DNA of 64,000 bases from Paenalcaligenes niemegkensis (GTDB lineage Bacteria; Pseudomonadota; Gammaproteobacteria; Burkholderiales; Burkholderiaceae_B). How positions within the stretch are numbered: the first letter of the stretch is position 1; every line of letters begins with the position of its first letter. The position numbers were made by a program, and so were the translations under genes. Shown here in pieces: positions 1 to 11,597 of this stretch. The notes below the pieces were generated by a model. It ran no database searches, was not told where the DNA came from, and saw only the letters and a list, made by a program, of their open reading frames with translations. The stretch is taken from assembly GCF_022230885.1 (NCBI RefSeq), contig NZ_JAKGCT010000003.1, positions 1-64,000 of the forward strand, written 5' to 3'.

Positions 1-188
1 TGTATTCATGATGCATCGCGATAATATATCGGGATGTGTGAATATGCGGGTTGTGATTGCAAAATCAACAATTTTGTTCAAATAGTTCTCAATATAGATA
101 GCGCATTGATTAATCAATGTGGATATTGTGAGTGATGAACGGCACAACGCGAAAACTCATAATCCTATAATTAGCCTAAAGCGTTATA
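1..188 (+). other. 3' part of the 16S-23S internal transcribed spacer
   Basis: This is the spacer just upstream of 23S rRNA. The 16S gene lies outside the window and no tRNA is visible in this part of the spacer. Its last bases (from 184) form the 5' arm of the 23S processing stem: 184-196 is perfectly complementary to 3066-3078. No protein-coding signal is seen. Confidence 0.8.
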
Positions 189-3074
<2,886 letters not shown>

Positions 3075-3271
3075 ATAACCGTTTAGGTTAGTGGGTTTTC
3101 AAGTGTCGTTCAGAAACAAAAAACGCAATACCACACACGCAAATGACATGAATACATGGTTCAGACAGCCTCACGCCCCCAGGGCGAGGCTGTTGACACC
3201 GCATTGTGCTTTTTCCCAGATTGGCCTTTTGGGCTCAACGATGCGTTGAGCGCGAGGGGCACGCAAGTTTA
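3075..3271 (+). other. 23S-5S intergenic spacer with two hairpins
   Basis: A transcribed spacer with no gene. It holds two clear inverted repeats. The first is ACAGCCTC (3165-3172) with GAGGCTGT (3186-3193). The second is GCTCAACG (3233-3240) with CGTTGAGC (3244-3251). Neither is followed by a T tract, so they are more likely RNA-processing structures than terminators. That role is inference. Confidence 0.6.
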
Positions 3272-3388
3272 CGCTTGACGACCATAGCAAGGTGGCACCA
3301 CCCCTTTTCCATTCCGAACAGGACCGTGAAACGCCTTTGCGCCGATGATAGTGGACGGACGTCTGTGAAAGTAGGTCATCGTCAGGCA
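3272..3388 (+). rRNA. rrf: 5S ribosomal RNA
   Basis: Small rRNA of the large ribosomal subunit. The sequence has the usual 5S core (CCATTCCGAACAGGACCGTGAAACGC and GCGCCGATGATAGT). Its ends pair as helix I: GCTTGACGA from 3273 with TCGTCAGGC ending at 3387. The length of about 117 nt is normal. It is followed within 10 nt by a strong terminator, which marks the end of the rrn operon. Confidence 0.95.
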
Positions 3389-3396
3389 CTTATACG

Positions 3397-3432
3397 AAAA
3401 ACCCCCGCTCGTGATCGAGTGGGGGTTTTTTT
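3397..3432 (+). terminator. Rho-independent terminator of the rrn operon
   Basis: A GC-rich stem ACCCCCGCTCG / CGAGTGGGGGT (one G-T pair) with a 4-nt TGAT loop is followed by seven T residues. It lies directly after 5S rRNA. Confidence 0.95.
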
Positions 3433-3500
3433 ACGTCTGCCGCTTTCGCGTCCTGCAGCCCGTGCCGGGCTCTGCGTTTGCCGGGCCAGCCCGGCCCTTG

Positions 3501-3902
3501 CTAGCCAAACAGACCGTCTTCATCCAGTAGCTCATACACAATAGGGTGATTGGCCTCCAGAGCACGCCTGATCGCTGCAGGCAGCGTTTGTCGAGTTTTT
3601 CTGCATAAACCGGTTTGGGCTTCAATAGTAATGACAAGCCCGCGTACCGTTCGAACCTCATGCTCGCCAGGTTCTATTCGCAACTGTATACCTAGCTGTT
3701 GAGTTAAGCGCTGAAGTAAATAACGTAATTCGTGCAGGCTGTTAATGCGCTCAATGCGTTCAATTAAACGCTTTTCTTCTTCTTTAGTAAGCTTTAGGAT
3801 TCTTGCGTCGGCATCCGTATTTTCGAATAGTTGTTCCCGGCCGCAGTCGCATGCGCCTGGTGGACAGGCTTGGCGTATAGGGAAAGGGGCGTGAGGTGAC
3901 AT
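3501..3902 (-). CDS. Conserved hypothetical protein with an N-terminal cysteine cluster
   Basis: A 133-residue protein of unknown function. The start at 3902 (MSPHAPFP) is chosen because the conserved-looking part begins there; an upstream extension would add only low-complexity Tyr/Cys residues. Near the N-terminus is the cluster QACPPGACDCGREQL, with three cysteines that could bind a metal. It is followed by a charged helical region (LTKEEEKRLIERIERI) and a C-terminal half containing GLCRKTRQTLPAAIRRAL. From memory, proteins with this layout occur as uncharacterised ORFs in other Burkholderiales, but I know no function. It is transcribed towards the rrn operon and ends about 70 nt from its terminator. 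Confidence 0.7.
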   Translation of the reverse strand: MSPHAPFPIRQACPPGACDCGREQLFENTDADARILKLTKEEEKRLIERIERINSLHELRYLLQRLTQQLGIQLRIEPGEHEVRTVRGLVITIEAQTGLCRKTRQTLPAAIRRALEANHPIVYELLDEDGLFG

Positions 3903-4132
3903 CACTACGCTCGCAAATGGCTTGATCTGAAAATAACAGTAATAGCAACTGAGCAAGTAATAGCTAAACAACTAATCCTGATAGTGTGCTGATTTTAGCC
4001 ACAGTGTCAATGGTATTAGTCCTCCTAAGTTAAACAGAGAGCGACTAAAGGATTACAATAGCTATAAGGCTTAAGCGTAGTAGTAAAGATAGTCAAAGAA
4101 GCCAACCATCCAAATCGTTTCAGGAGATATGT

Positions 4133-4495
4133 ATGTCCCAGCCTCACTTGCCCGAATCTGAGCAAGGATTGCCGCTTCGTACAGTTGTTCATGCCGTATA
4201 TGCACTCTTTGCTATAGGCATAATTAGTATGGGTGTTTTCGGCGCAAGCATCATTGCTGCAGTGGTGCTCGCTTATTACAAGCGCGGTGACGTCGCCGGC
4301 ACGATCTATGCCTCCCATTTGGATTGGATAATAAAGACGTTTTGGTGGGGCTTGTTATGGCTCGCGATCAGCGCTGTATTAACCATGATCTTCATCGGTT
4401 GGATTACCGGAATCATCGCCTTGGTATGGATTATATTCCGTGTGATCAAAGGCTGGCTCTCACACTTTTCTGGTCAGTCTCCAGAGCTCGAGTGA
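4133..4495 (+). CDS. Small integral membrane protein (DUF4870-like)
   Basis: A 120-residue protein with a short hydrophilic N-terminus and three hydrophobic segments (about residues 17-45, 65-85 and 86-106). The pattern resembles DUF4870/TIC20-like small membrane proteins: helix, polar loop with YYKRGD and DWIIKTFWW, then two closely spaced helices. The function is unknown. The start is supported by AGGAGA about 7 nt upstream. The gene stands alone, divergent from the small cysteine-cluster protein on its left and convergent with the SWIB gene on its right. Confidence 0.7.
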   Translation: MSQPHLPESEQGLPLRTVVHAVYALFAIGIISMGVFGASIIAAVVLAYYKRGDVAGTIYASHLDWIIKTFWWGLLWLAISAVLTMIFIGWITGIIALVWIIFRVIKGWLSHFSGQSPELE

Positions 4496-4613
4496 GATGA
4501 GCTTGCTGTTCAATGGACGTAAATAAAAGCCCGCTGGCCGCGGGCGAAAAGGTTGCATCTGAATATACTGTGAATAGCAGGCCTAAAAATATCTAGGTCT
4601 CAGTTTTAAGTCT

Positions 4614-4886
4614 TTATTTTAGATGAACACTAACAAGCTTTGTCAGCTCGAACATTGAGACCTGTTCTTTGCCAAATAAAGGCCGGAGTTTATCGTCAGC
4701 ATTAATATTGCGGCGGTTGGCCGGGTCTTGAAGGTCGTGCTTTTTAATGTATTCCCAGATTTTCTTGGTTACTTCAGTGCGGGGAATAGCATCCGGGCCA
4801 ATAATTGCAGCCAAGGTAGGGCTAGGAGTAAGCGGCTTCATAAACCCTGTATTGGGTTTGCGGGCAGGCTTTTCTGTGCTGGCCAT
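4614..4886 (-). CDS. SWIB/MDM2 domain protein
   Basis: A 90-residue protein that is almost entirely one SWIB (BAF60b) domain. It shows the family pattern PSPTLAAIIG, IPRTEVTKKIWEYIKKHDLQDP, RRNINADDKLRPLFG and VSMFELTKLVSVHLK. In eukaryotes the fold occurs in chromatin remodelling subunits. The stand-alone bacterial forms (Chlamydia, proteobacteria) are thought to bind nucleoid DNA or modulate topoisomerase, but the role here is not established. A lysine-rich N-terminal tail (residues 1-18) precedes the domain, as in other bacterial members. A GGAG about 9 nt upstream supports the start. Confidence 0.9.
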   Translation of the reverse strand: MASTEKPARKPNTGFMKPLTPSPTLAAIIGPDAIPRTEVTKKIWEYIKKHDLQDPANRRNINADDKLRPLFGKEQVSMFELTKLVSVHLK

Positions 4887-5085
4887 AAGAAAGACTCCGG
4901 TAAAAATTTAGAGAGTTAGCGAGGATACGCTAGTAGTTGCAGCATACCGCGAGATACGCATAACGCCAACAGTGCAGATTTAGCACACTCTATTAGCGAA
5001 TAGGCTTAATGCATAAACTCCGTATCAACAGAGTAATATGGTTAGCCATAATCACACACCTTTTATTAATTAGCACGAACTTGCT

Positions 5086-6291
5086 ATGGTCCAATCTGAA
5101 GTTTCCACCACCTTATTAAATCGTTTAAGGCAGTTTCAGCCAGAGTTGGCATTGATTCGGCAGGATATACATCGGCATCCTGAATTAGGCTTCGCCGAGC
5201 ATCGGACAGCAAGTATTGTTTCTGCCTTGCTCCAGCAATGGGGTATAGAGGTGCACACGGGCGTTGGAAGAACAGGTGTCGTTGGTGTACTGCACGGGGC
5301 GGCTGCAGCTAGTGATAGAGCTGTTGGCTTGCGAGCCGACATGGATGCGCTGCCCATACAAGAGCAGACCCAACTGCCGTACGAATCAGTTAATGCGGGG
5401 GTAATGCACGCGTGTGGCCATGATGGGCATACGGCTGTGTTGCTGGGCGCCGCTCGTTACCTGGCGGAGCATAATGATTTTTCAGGTACGGTGCATTTTA
5501 TTTTTCAGCCGGCTGAAGAGGGACTGGGCGGCGCGCAAGCGATGTTAGATGAGGGGCTTTTTGAACGCTTTCCGTGCGACGCTGTTTATGCATTGCATAA
5601 TTGGCCCAGCTTGCCGGCAGGGGTTATAGGTGTTAATTCCGGTCCTATGATGGCAGCCGCAGACCGTTTCGAAATCACCGTTACGGGGCGTGGAGGGCAT
5701 GGTGCTCACGCTTACTTATCCAAAGACCCTGTTGTGGTCGCTGCCCACTTGATTACGGCCCTGCAAACGATAGTCTCACGCAACGTCCCTGCGATGGAGT
5801 CCGCAGTGTTAACGGTTTCTGCTGTTCAGGCAGGTAATCTGGACGCGCATAGCGTTATTCCTCAAGAGGCTAAAATGACAGGAACAGTCCGGAGTTTCTG
5901 CAGTGACGTACAGCATGAAATTATCCGCCGTATGCAGGCACTTTGTGACGGGGCGGCGGTGAGTTTTGATGCTGGCGTAACGCTCGACTATCACAGGTTA
6001 TTTCCGGCAACCATCAATACACCGGCTCATGCTGAGCGGGTCGTTGAGGTAGCGCAATCGTTGTTTGGCGACGAGAAGGTGGTTTCTGACTTGCGTCCTT
6101 CCATGGGAGCAGAAGACTTTTCCTTCATGCTGGCACGTCGGCCAGGAGCATATTTTCGTTTGGGACAGGGCGGTGCAGAATTAGGCCGGCTATTGCATAA
6201 TACGAAATTCGATTTTAACGACGCCGTGCTTCCAGCAGGAAGCGCGATGTTTGTCCAGTTGGCACTTCGTTATTTAGCCGACCCCTGCTAG
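5086..6291 (+). CDS. M20 family amidohydrolase (hippurate hydrolase/aminoacylase type)
   Basis: A 401-residue cytoplasmic zinc-dependent amidohydrolase that should hydrolyse N-acyl amino acids; the exact substrate cannot be read from sequence. M20D motifs are present: RQDIHRHPELGF near residue 25, GLRADMDALPIQEQ, the metal-binding HACGHDGH, FQPAEEGLGGAQ, ALHNWP, and a C-terminal PSMGAEDFSFML. The central insertion (about 185-300) is the dimerisation domain. No strong ribosome-binding site is visible before the ATG, yet it is the only in-frame start that leaves the domain complete. A paralogue lies at 34875-36071 on the other strand. The gene sits 41 nt upstream of pyrC and may share its transcript. 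Confidence 0.9.
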   Translation: MVQSEVSTTLLNRLRQFQPELALIRQDIHRHPELGFAEHRTASIVSALLQQWGIEVHTGVGRTGVVGVLHGAAAASDRAVGLRADMDALPIQEQTQLPYESVNAGVMHACGHDGHTAVLLGAARYLAEHNDFSGTVHFIFQPAEEGLGGAQAMLDEGLFERFPCDAVYALHNWPSLPAGVIGVNSGPMMAAADRFEITVTGRGGHGAHAYLSKDPVVVAAHLITALQTIVSRNVPAMESAVLTVSAVQAGNLDAHSVIPQEAKMTGTVRSFCSDVQHEIIRRMQALCDGAAVSFDAGVTLDYHRLFPATINTPAHAERVVEVAQSLFGDEKVVSDLRPSMGAEDFSFMLARRPGAYFRLGQGGAELGRLLHNTKFDFNDAVLPAGSAMFVQLALRYLADPC

Positions 6292-6332
6292 TTAAGCTTT
6301 GCTCATTTATTTGTGATCAGGTGCATTAAGGT

Positions 6333-7388
6333 ATGACGACTACTCAAACATTAACAATTACTCGCCCAGATGACTGGCATTTACATTTGCGAGACGGCGA
6401 ATTGCTTAAGGCCATCGTCGGACATACTGCAGCCCAGTTTGGGCGGGCCATAGTAATGCCGAACCTGAACCCGCCCATTACCACAACTGAGCATGCGAAA
6501 GCGTATCAGGCTCGTATTCTGGACGCTTTGCAACAAACGGTGCCGGCAGCCGATTTTTTACCCCTGATGACACTTTACCTGACAGACAACACTGGCCCGG
6601 ACGAAATTTATCGCGCCAAAAACTCGGGTATTGTACATGGCGTCAAACTGTATCCGGCGGGTGCCACTACCAATTCTGATGCTGGTGTTACTGACTTGCT
6701 GGGCCACTGTGCAAAGACGCTCGAAGCCATGCAAGACGAAGGCATGCCTTTACTCGTGCATGGCGAGGTAACTGACCCGGCAATTGATCTGTTCGACCGC
6801 GAAGCTGTTTTTATTGATCGTGTCATGATTCCGCTACGCAAGCAGTTTCCGGCTCTTAAGGTGGTATTTGAACATCTAACCACATCTGAAGGGGTCGCTT
6901 ATGTCACAGAGGCCGAAGGGCCTATTGCTGCGACGATCACTGCTCATCACTTGCTGTACAACCGCAATGCTATGTTTGTGGGCGGCTTGCGCCCGCATTG
7001 GTATTGTTTGCCTGTGCTTAAGCGCGAAAAGCATCGCGAGGCTTTGCTCGGCGCAGCGACTGGCGATACCGGCCGGTTTTTTCTGGGTACCGACAGCGCT
7101 CCGCACGCGCGCGGCCGTAAAGAGCAAGACTGTGGCTGTGCGGGCTGCTATACCGCCTTGCACGCAATGGAGCTTTACGCTACCGCCTTTGATTCAGTGT
7201 CCAGAATCGACCGTCTGCAGGCTTTTGCCAGCGAAAACGGACCTGCATTCTACGGTCTTGCGCCCAATACCAGTACGATTACCCTAGAGAAGCAACCGTT
7301 CACTATTCCGGGCAGCCTGCAGCTGGGTGGTGATGAGGTTGTACCTTTGGCCGGTGGAGAGGCTTTGGCCTGGTCAATTAAAGCATAG
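6333..7388 (+). CDS. pyrC: Dihydroorotase (E. coli type, class II)
   Basis: A 351-residue enzyme that converts N-carbamoyl-L-aspartate to L-dihydroorotate in de novo pyrimidine synthesis. The metal-binding start motif DWHLHLRDG (His16 and His18) is followed by the lysine of GVKLYPAG (usually carboxylated), the histidines of VHGEVT and FEHLTT, and the catalytic-Asp region [23 protein letters not shown]. The length matches E. coli PyrC (348). AGGTG about 10 nt upstream supports the ATG. It is followed at once by a bidirectional terminator shared with uup. Confidence 0.97.
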   Translation: MTTTQTLTITRPDDWHLHLRDGELLKAIVGHTAAQFGRAIVMPNLNPPITTTEHAKAYQARILDALQQTVPAADFLPLMTLYLTDNTGPDEIYRAKNSGIVHGVKLYPAGATTNSDAGVTDLLGHCAKTLEAMQDEGMPLLVHGEVTDPAIDLFDREAVFIDRVMIPLRKQFPALKVVFEHLTTSEGVAYVTEAEGPIAATITAHHLLYNRNAMFVGGLRPHWYCLPVLKREKHREALLGAATGDTGRFFLGTDSAPHARGRKEQDCGCAGCYTALHAMELYATAFDSVSRIDRLQAFASENGPAFYGLAPNTSTITLEKQPFTIPGSLQLGGDEVVPLAGGEALAWSIKA

Positions 7389-7421
7389 CTATAGCCAGGT
7401 AAGGTATGAATGGCAGAATGT

Positions 7422-7450
7422 AAAAAACGGCGCTTTAAAAGCGCCGTTTT
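7422..7450. terminator. Bidirectional Rho-independent terminator between pyrC and uup
   Basis: A perfect stem AACGGCGCTTT / AAAGCGCCGTT with a very short loop is flanked by A residues on the left and T residues on the right. It can therefore terminate both pyrC (plus) and the convergent uup (minus). Confidence 0.85.
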
Positions 7451-7478
7451 CATTGATCAGCTTTAAAAATCAAAGAGG

Positions 7479-9298
7479 CTAGGATTTGTCTTCCAGCGCT
7501 TCCCAGCGTTCGAAGTGTTTACCCAGCTCGTCTTCGAGTTCAGCTAGTTTCTGATTGATTTCATTGGCTTTTTCAGGCCCGTCTTTATAAATTTCAGGAT
7601 CGGCAATAGCGGCTGCGAGTTCGCTTTGCTGTTCTTCTATCTTGGCGATTTTTTCGGGAAGCTCTTTAAGCTCTTTTTCTTCCCAAGAGGCCAGGCGCGA
7701 AGGGCGATTTGCTCGCGCGCTTTTATCATTAGCGGTTTCCGGAGCCACCGTTTCTTTTTTGCTGAGCCTTTGCCAGCTGTAGAGGCCGCAGCTTCAGGTT
7801 GAGGTTCTGGGCGCTGTACCAGCCATTCATCATAGCCACCCACATACTCTTGCCAATGCCCATTGCCTTCTGCGGCAATGACTTGGGTCACCACATTATT
7901 CAAGAAGCTTCGATCGTGGCTTACGAGCAGCACTGTACCGGAATAGTCCTGTAATAGACCTTCAAGCAGCTCCAGAGTTTCGATGTCGAGGTCATTGGTG
8001 GGTTCATCCAGCACCAGAATATTGGTGGGTTGGGCGAACATGCGAGCCAGCGCCAGTCGGGCGCGCTCTCCACCGGATAGCGTACGTACCGGAGAGTTCG
8101 CACGAGCGGCGGGAAACAGGAAGTCTTCAAGGTAGCTCATGACGTGTTTGCGCTGGTCGCCGATTTCTACCCATTCAGTACCCGGACTGATGGTTTCGAC
8201 CAGGGTTGCAGACTCGTCCAGTCCGGTGCGCATCTGGTCGAAATAGCCAATATTTAAACTGGTGCCGTGTCTGACTGAACCGCTGACGGGGGTTAGCTGG
8301 CCTAACAGGATACGTAACAGGGTGGTTTTTCCGGCGCCATTCGGACCGATAAAACCAATACGGTCGCCCCGCATAAGCACGGTAGAAAAATCGTTGATTA
8401 GCACCCGATCGTTGAATGAATGGGTGATGTGCTCAGCTTCCGCTACCAGTCGTCCGGAGCGTTGGCCCTCAGAGACAGCAAAGCGTACATTTCCTGAGCG
8501 TTCGCGGCGGGCAGAGCGTTCTCTGCGCAGAGCTTCAAGCCTGCGCACGCGGCCCTCATCACGAGTGCGGCGAGCCTGGACGCCAGTGCGAATCCAGACC
8601 TCTTCCTGAGCCAGAAGTTTGTCAAACTTTGAGTTTTGCTGTTTTTCTGCTTCTAGCCATTCTGCTTTTCGGGCTTGCCAGTCAGTGAAGTTTCCCGGAA
8701 AGCTAAATAACTGACCACGGTCGAGCTCGATGATTCTGGTGGTGACTGAGTCGAGAAACTGGCGATCATGGGTAATGACGATGACACTGCCACGAAACGA
8801 TATCAGTAACTGTTCTAGCCAGAGTATGCCGTCAAAGTCCAGATGGTTCGTGGGCTCGTCCAGCAGCAGCAGATCGGGCTGATCTGCAACGGCCTTGGCC
8901 AGGGCTACCCGCTTGCGCATACCGCCGGATAAGGTCTGCGTATGCGCGTCAGGTGGCAGGCCGAGCTGATCGATCAGCGAGCTTACTCGTGCGGGACGCT
9001 GCCAGTCTTCGGTTTCGGTGAAATCACCGCACAGGAAATCGTAAATACTCTGGTCGGGAGGCAGTTCAGGCTCTTGTTCTACAGTAGCGATTTGTAAGCC
9101 GCTACTCCGCATGATTTTTCCATCATCCGGCTGCAGGCGACCATCGAGCAATTTAAGTAATGACGATTTACCCGCGCCATTGCGCCCGATTAAGCCGCAG
9201 CGTTCACCTGAGTGAATGATGATGTTTGCCTTATCGAGTAAGGGGTGGTGACCAAACGCAAGCTGAACATCAGATAGCGTAATCAGATTGATCGACAT
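7479..9298 (-). CDS. uup: ABC-F ATPase Uup, interrupted by a -1 frame change at A_AAA_AAG
   Basis: A cytosolic ABC-F protein with two ATPase domains. Uup acts in ribosome-associated and DNA-repair/transposon-precision functions. The first cassette shows GRNGAGKSS, LSGGMRKR and LLLLDEPTNHLD. The second shows GPNGAGKTT, LSGGERARLALAR and LVLDEPTNDLD. Read in one frame the protein ends at 7637 (553 residues) with a non-homologous tail. Shifting -1 at 7754-7760 gives a 606-residue protein, ending at 7479, that carries the expected acidic coiled-coil C-terminal domain (ASWEEKELKELPEKIAKIEEQ). The shift point is A_AAA_AAG in the correct zero-frame phase. Either programmed frameshifting or a missing A explains it. 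GGAG lies 5 nt before the ATG. Confidence 0.9.
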
Positions 9299-9326
9299 AA
9301 AACTCCAAAGAAATCAGAATAAAGCA

Positions 9327-9355
9327 TGAACACTTCTATTGTCGCAGGTTACAAT
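9327..9355 (+). promoter_or_regulatory. Probable sigma-70 promoter of rnpB
   Basis: TGAACA (9327-9332) and TACAAT (9350-9355) are separated by 17 bp. This places the start of transcription about 7 nt later, at the 5' end of the P1 helix of RNase P RNA. Confidence 0.65.
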
Positions 9356-9362
9356 GCTTAGT

Positions 9363-9772
9363 GTGGGGCAGGCTGGGCAATCGCGGTAATGCATTGCATT
9401 ATCGAGGAAGGTCCGGACTCCGAAGAGCAGGGTAGCGGCTAACAGCCGTCCGGTAAGTTGTTGCTCAGGCAGCTTCAAGCCGAGGACTAGGGCCACAGAG
9501 ACGAGTCTGCGGCGGGGGCGTGGTTTTATACTGCGCACAGTTACGGCTATCTCCGTAATTTAGTTTCCTTCGAGAAACTACCGTTGTAGGGTGAAACGCG
9601 GCAACCTCTACCCGGAGCAACATCAAATAGGCATACGCAGGCTTAGGCCCGAAGGGCGGCTCGCCCAAGTATGCGGGTAGATGGCTAGAGCGCGTTAGCA
9701 ATAGCGCGCCCAGAGGAATGATTGCCAGCCGAGAAATCGGTTTACAGAATCCGGCCTATAGGCTTGTCCCAC
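9363..9772 (+). ncRNA. rnpB: RNase P RNA, bacterial class A
   Basis: The catalytic RNA of RNase P, which matures tRNA 5' ends. The conserved 5' element GAGGAAGGTCCGGACTCC, the GCCACAGAGACGAGTC block (about 9491-9508) and the 3' element CAGAGGAATGATTGCCAG followed by ACAGAATCCGGCCTATA are all present in order. The ends pair as P1: GTGGGGCAGGC (9363-9373) with GCTTGTCCCAC (9762-9772), using G-U pairs. The length of about 410 nt is normal for the class. It lies between uup (divergent) and the mra operon. The open reading frames crossing it are chance. Confidence 0.95.
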
Positions 9773-10029
9773 ATTTTACTACTGCTTTCCTCTTGCACGC
9801 CGATTTTTCGGCCGTCGCGTCTTTATGTACTTGTATGCAGCGTTTACTTCAATAAGTCAGACATTGTTAGGGATTGAAATCACGTGTACGCATGGTTTTC
9901 CCTTTGAATCGTACAAACAACTTTGACTTAAGCCTCCAGATTCTTGATTTAATAGGTTTTTTTAAATGACGCTTCCCGCATTGAGTGGGCCTAAGTGTTT
10001 GTTGTCATTGAAAAAATACGCTTCACACC
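9773..10029. other. Intergenic region between rnpB and the mra promoter
   Basis: About 260 nt with no gene. I see AT-rich stretches and one weak 5-bp hairpin (GCCGA/TCGGC near 9799-9812), but no clear terminator or second promoter. Confidence 0.5.
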
Positions 10030-10058
10030 TTGACCGTAGCCTCCTCTTGGCTTAGAGT
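10030..10058 (+). promoter_or_regulatory. Probable sigma-70 promoter of the mra/dcw cluster
   Basis: TTGACC (10030-10035) and TAGAGT (10053-10058) have a 17-bp spacer. The -10 box abuts the first of four MraZ-type boxes, the arrangement expected for a promoter repressed by its first gene product. Confidence 0.65.
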
Positions 10059-10092
10059 GGGAAAAAGTAGGTTTTTGTGTGAAAAAGTGGGG
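10058..10092 (+). promoter_or_regulatory. MraZ operator: four boxes at 10-bp spacing
   Basis: Four TGGGN-like boxes start exactly 10 bp apart: TGGGA (10058), TAGGT (10068), TGTGA (10078) and TGGGG (10088), each separated by 5 bp. In other bacteria MraZ binds direct TGGGN repeats with 5-bp spacers upstream of its own gene. The outer boxes are perfect and the middle two have one mismatch each. The last box overlaps the mraZ ribosome-binding site. Confidence 0.8.
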
Positions 10093-10100
10093 AGGGATGC

Positions 10101-10529
10101 ATGTTCCAAGGAAGCAGTGCGCTCACGTTAGATGCAAAGGGACGGATGTCTATTCCGACCCGGCATCGTGACGCGCTGATTGAACGGGAACAGGGCCGTC
10201 TTACGTTAACCCGTCACCCCGATGGTTGTTTGTTGGTTTACCCACGTAGTCTGTGGGAACAAAAGCGTCAGCAAATTGCCGCGTTTCCAATGTCTGCCAG
10301 GGCCTTGCAACGTTTGCTGCTGGGCAGCGCGCAAGATGTAGACATGGACTCGGCAGGCCGAATCCTGGTGGCTCCTGAACTGCGTTCCGCAGTGGGGCTC
10401 GAGCGAGAAGCCATGTTGCTGGGCTTAGGCGGGCATTTTGAATTATGGAATGCTGCCGAACTAGAGCGTCGCCAAGCCGAAGAGTTGGCTCAAGGCATGT
10501 CCGATGTATTTGAACAGTTTTCTTTCTGA
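10101..10529 (+). CDS. mraZ: Transcriptional regulator MraZ
   Basis: A 142-residue DNA-binding protein of the AbrB/SpoVT fold that represses the mra/dcw cluster by binding the boxes just upstream. It has two tandem MraZ domains. The first begins MFQGSSALTLDAKGRMSIPTRHR (DAKGR signature). The second, near residue 83, is DVDMDSAGRILVAPELR. The length matches E. coli MraZ (152). The strong GGAGGG before the ATG overlaps the last operator box, so binding could also affect translation. It is the first gene of the cluster, 8 nt before rsmH. Confidence 0.97.
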   Translation: MFQGSSALTLDAKGRMSIPTRHRDALIEREQGRLTLTRHPDGCLLVYPRSLWEQKRQQIAAFPMSARALQRLLLGSAQDVDMDSAGRILVAPELRSAVGLEREAMLLGLGGHFELWNAAELERRQAEELAQGMSDVFEQFSF

Positions 10530-10537
10530 GTCGGCCC

Positions 10538-11536
10538 ATGGAACTCATTCATCGTTCCGTATTGTTAGAGCCTACGGTAGCGGCTCTCGTCGACCCCGCA
10601 TTCTCAGCGCGGCGATTACGCTCGTACGCTGATTTAGCACAAGTGTCCGGAGTTTTCGTCGACGCCACCTTTGGACGTGGTGGGCACAGTCGCGAACTAC
10701 TTAGGCATCTTTTACCTGATGCACATCTGTACGTCATCGACAAAGATCCAGAGGCGATTGCCATTGCCCGAGAACTGGCCGCAGAAGATAGTCGCGTCCA
10801 TGTTATCCATGCGGGGTTTGTCTCTATCGTCGATGAGCTTAATGCGCGTGGCATTAGCTCCATAGATGGCGTCATGATGGATTTAGGGGTGTCGTCTCCT
10901 CAACTTGACGATGCCGAACGAGGTTTTTCTTTTATGCGCGATGGTCCTTTGGACATGCGCATGAATAATGCAAGCGGCCCTACAGCTGCTCAATGGTTGG
11001 CCGAGGCCGACGTAGACGAAATTAAGGAGGTCATCGCAGATTATGGCGAAGAACGGTTTGCTTTCCAGATTGCAAAGGCGATTGCAGCTCGCCGCGAATC
11101 CGAGCCGCTGCGCACAACGCATGATCTCGCCGAGCTGGTCGCCAGTGTCGTCCGCTCGCGCGAAAAAGGTCACCACCCAGCAACTCGGACCTTCCAGGCT
11201 ATACGGATTTACATCAACCGCGAGCTCGAGGAGCTTGCGTATGCGCTCCCGTTAATCCTGGAGTTACTTAAAGAGGGTGGCCGCCTGGCGGTCATCAGCT
11301 TTCATTCTCTTGAAGATCGTATCGTTAAGCAGTTTTTTGCTGCGGCCTCCCGGCCGGCTTTGGCTCAGGCTCGTTTGCCGATCGCCGAAAAAGATATGCC
11401 GCAGCCCTGGTTGCACTCTTTAGGCAGAGTGCTTCCTAATGACGACGACATTAGTCTGAATGTGCGGGCTCGCTCAGCGGTGCTACGGATCGCAGAGCGT
11501 ACGGCTACCCCCTGGAAGCCGGGTGGGAGAACGTAA
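10538..11536 (+). CDS. rsmH: 16S rRNA (cytosine(1402)-N4)-methyltransferase
   Basis: A 332-residue SAM-dependent enzyme (formerly MraW) that methylates N4 of C1402 in the decoding centre of 16S rRNA. It begins MELIHRSVLLEPTVAALV, the usual family start. The SAM-binding motif VFVDATFGRGGHSREL lies at about residues 40-55, with MMDLGVSSPQLDDAERGFSF and ISFHSLEDRIVKQFF further on. The length is typical (about 310-330). It is the second gene of the mra cluster. Confidence 0.97.
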   Translation: MELIHRSVLLEPTVAALVDPAFSARRLRSYADLAQVSGVFVDATFGRGGHSRELLRHLLPDAHLYVIDKDPEAIAIARELAAEDSRVHVIHAGFVSIVDELNARGISSIDGVMMDLGVSSPQLDDAERGFSFMRDGPLDMRMNNASGPTAAQWLAEADVDEIKEVIADYGEERFAFQIAKAIAARRESEPLRTTHDLAELVASVVRSREKGHHPATRTFQAIRIYINRELEELAYALPLILELLKEGGRLAVISFHSLEDRIVKQFFAAASRPALAQARLPIAEKDMPQPWLHSLGRVLPNDDDISLNVRARSAVLRIAERTATPWKPGGRT

Positions 11537-11597
11537 TCGACGACGTGCGCCGTTATGCTGCGGTAGGGGGTGCTAACTCCAGACGAGGGCGCCGCCG

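Noticed and set aside
3206-3544. A 112-residue frame across 5S rRNA and its terminator
   Set aside because: It covers a structural RNA and a terminator hairpin.
4025-4318. A 97-residue minus-strand frame opposite the small membrane protein
   Set aside because: The plus-strand frame has a ribosome-binding site and a clear membrane pattern; this one has neither.
9314-9701. Minus-strand frames between uup and mraZ
   Set aside because: They overlap RNase P RNA on the opposite strand.
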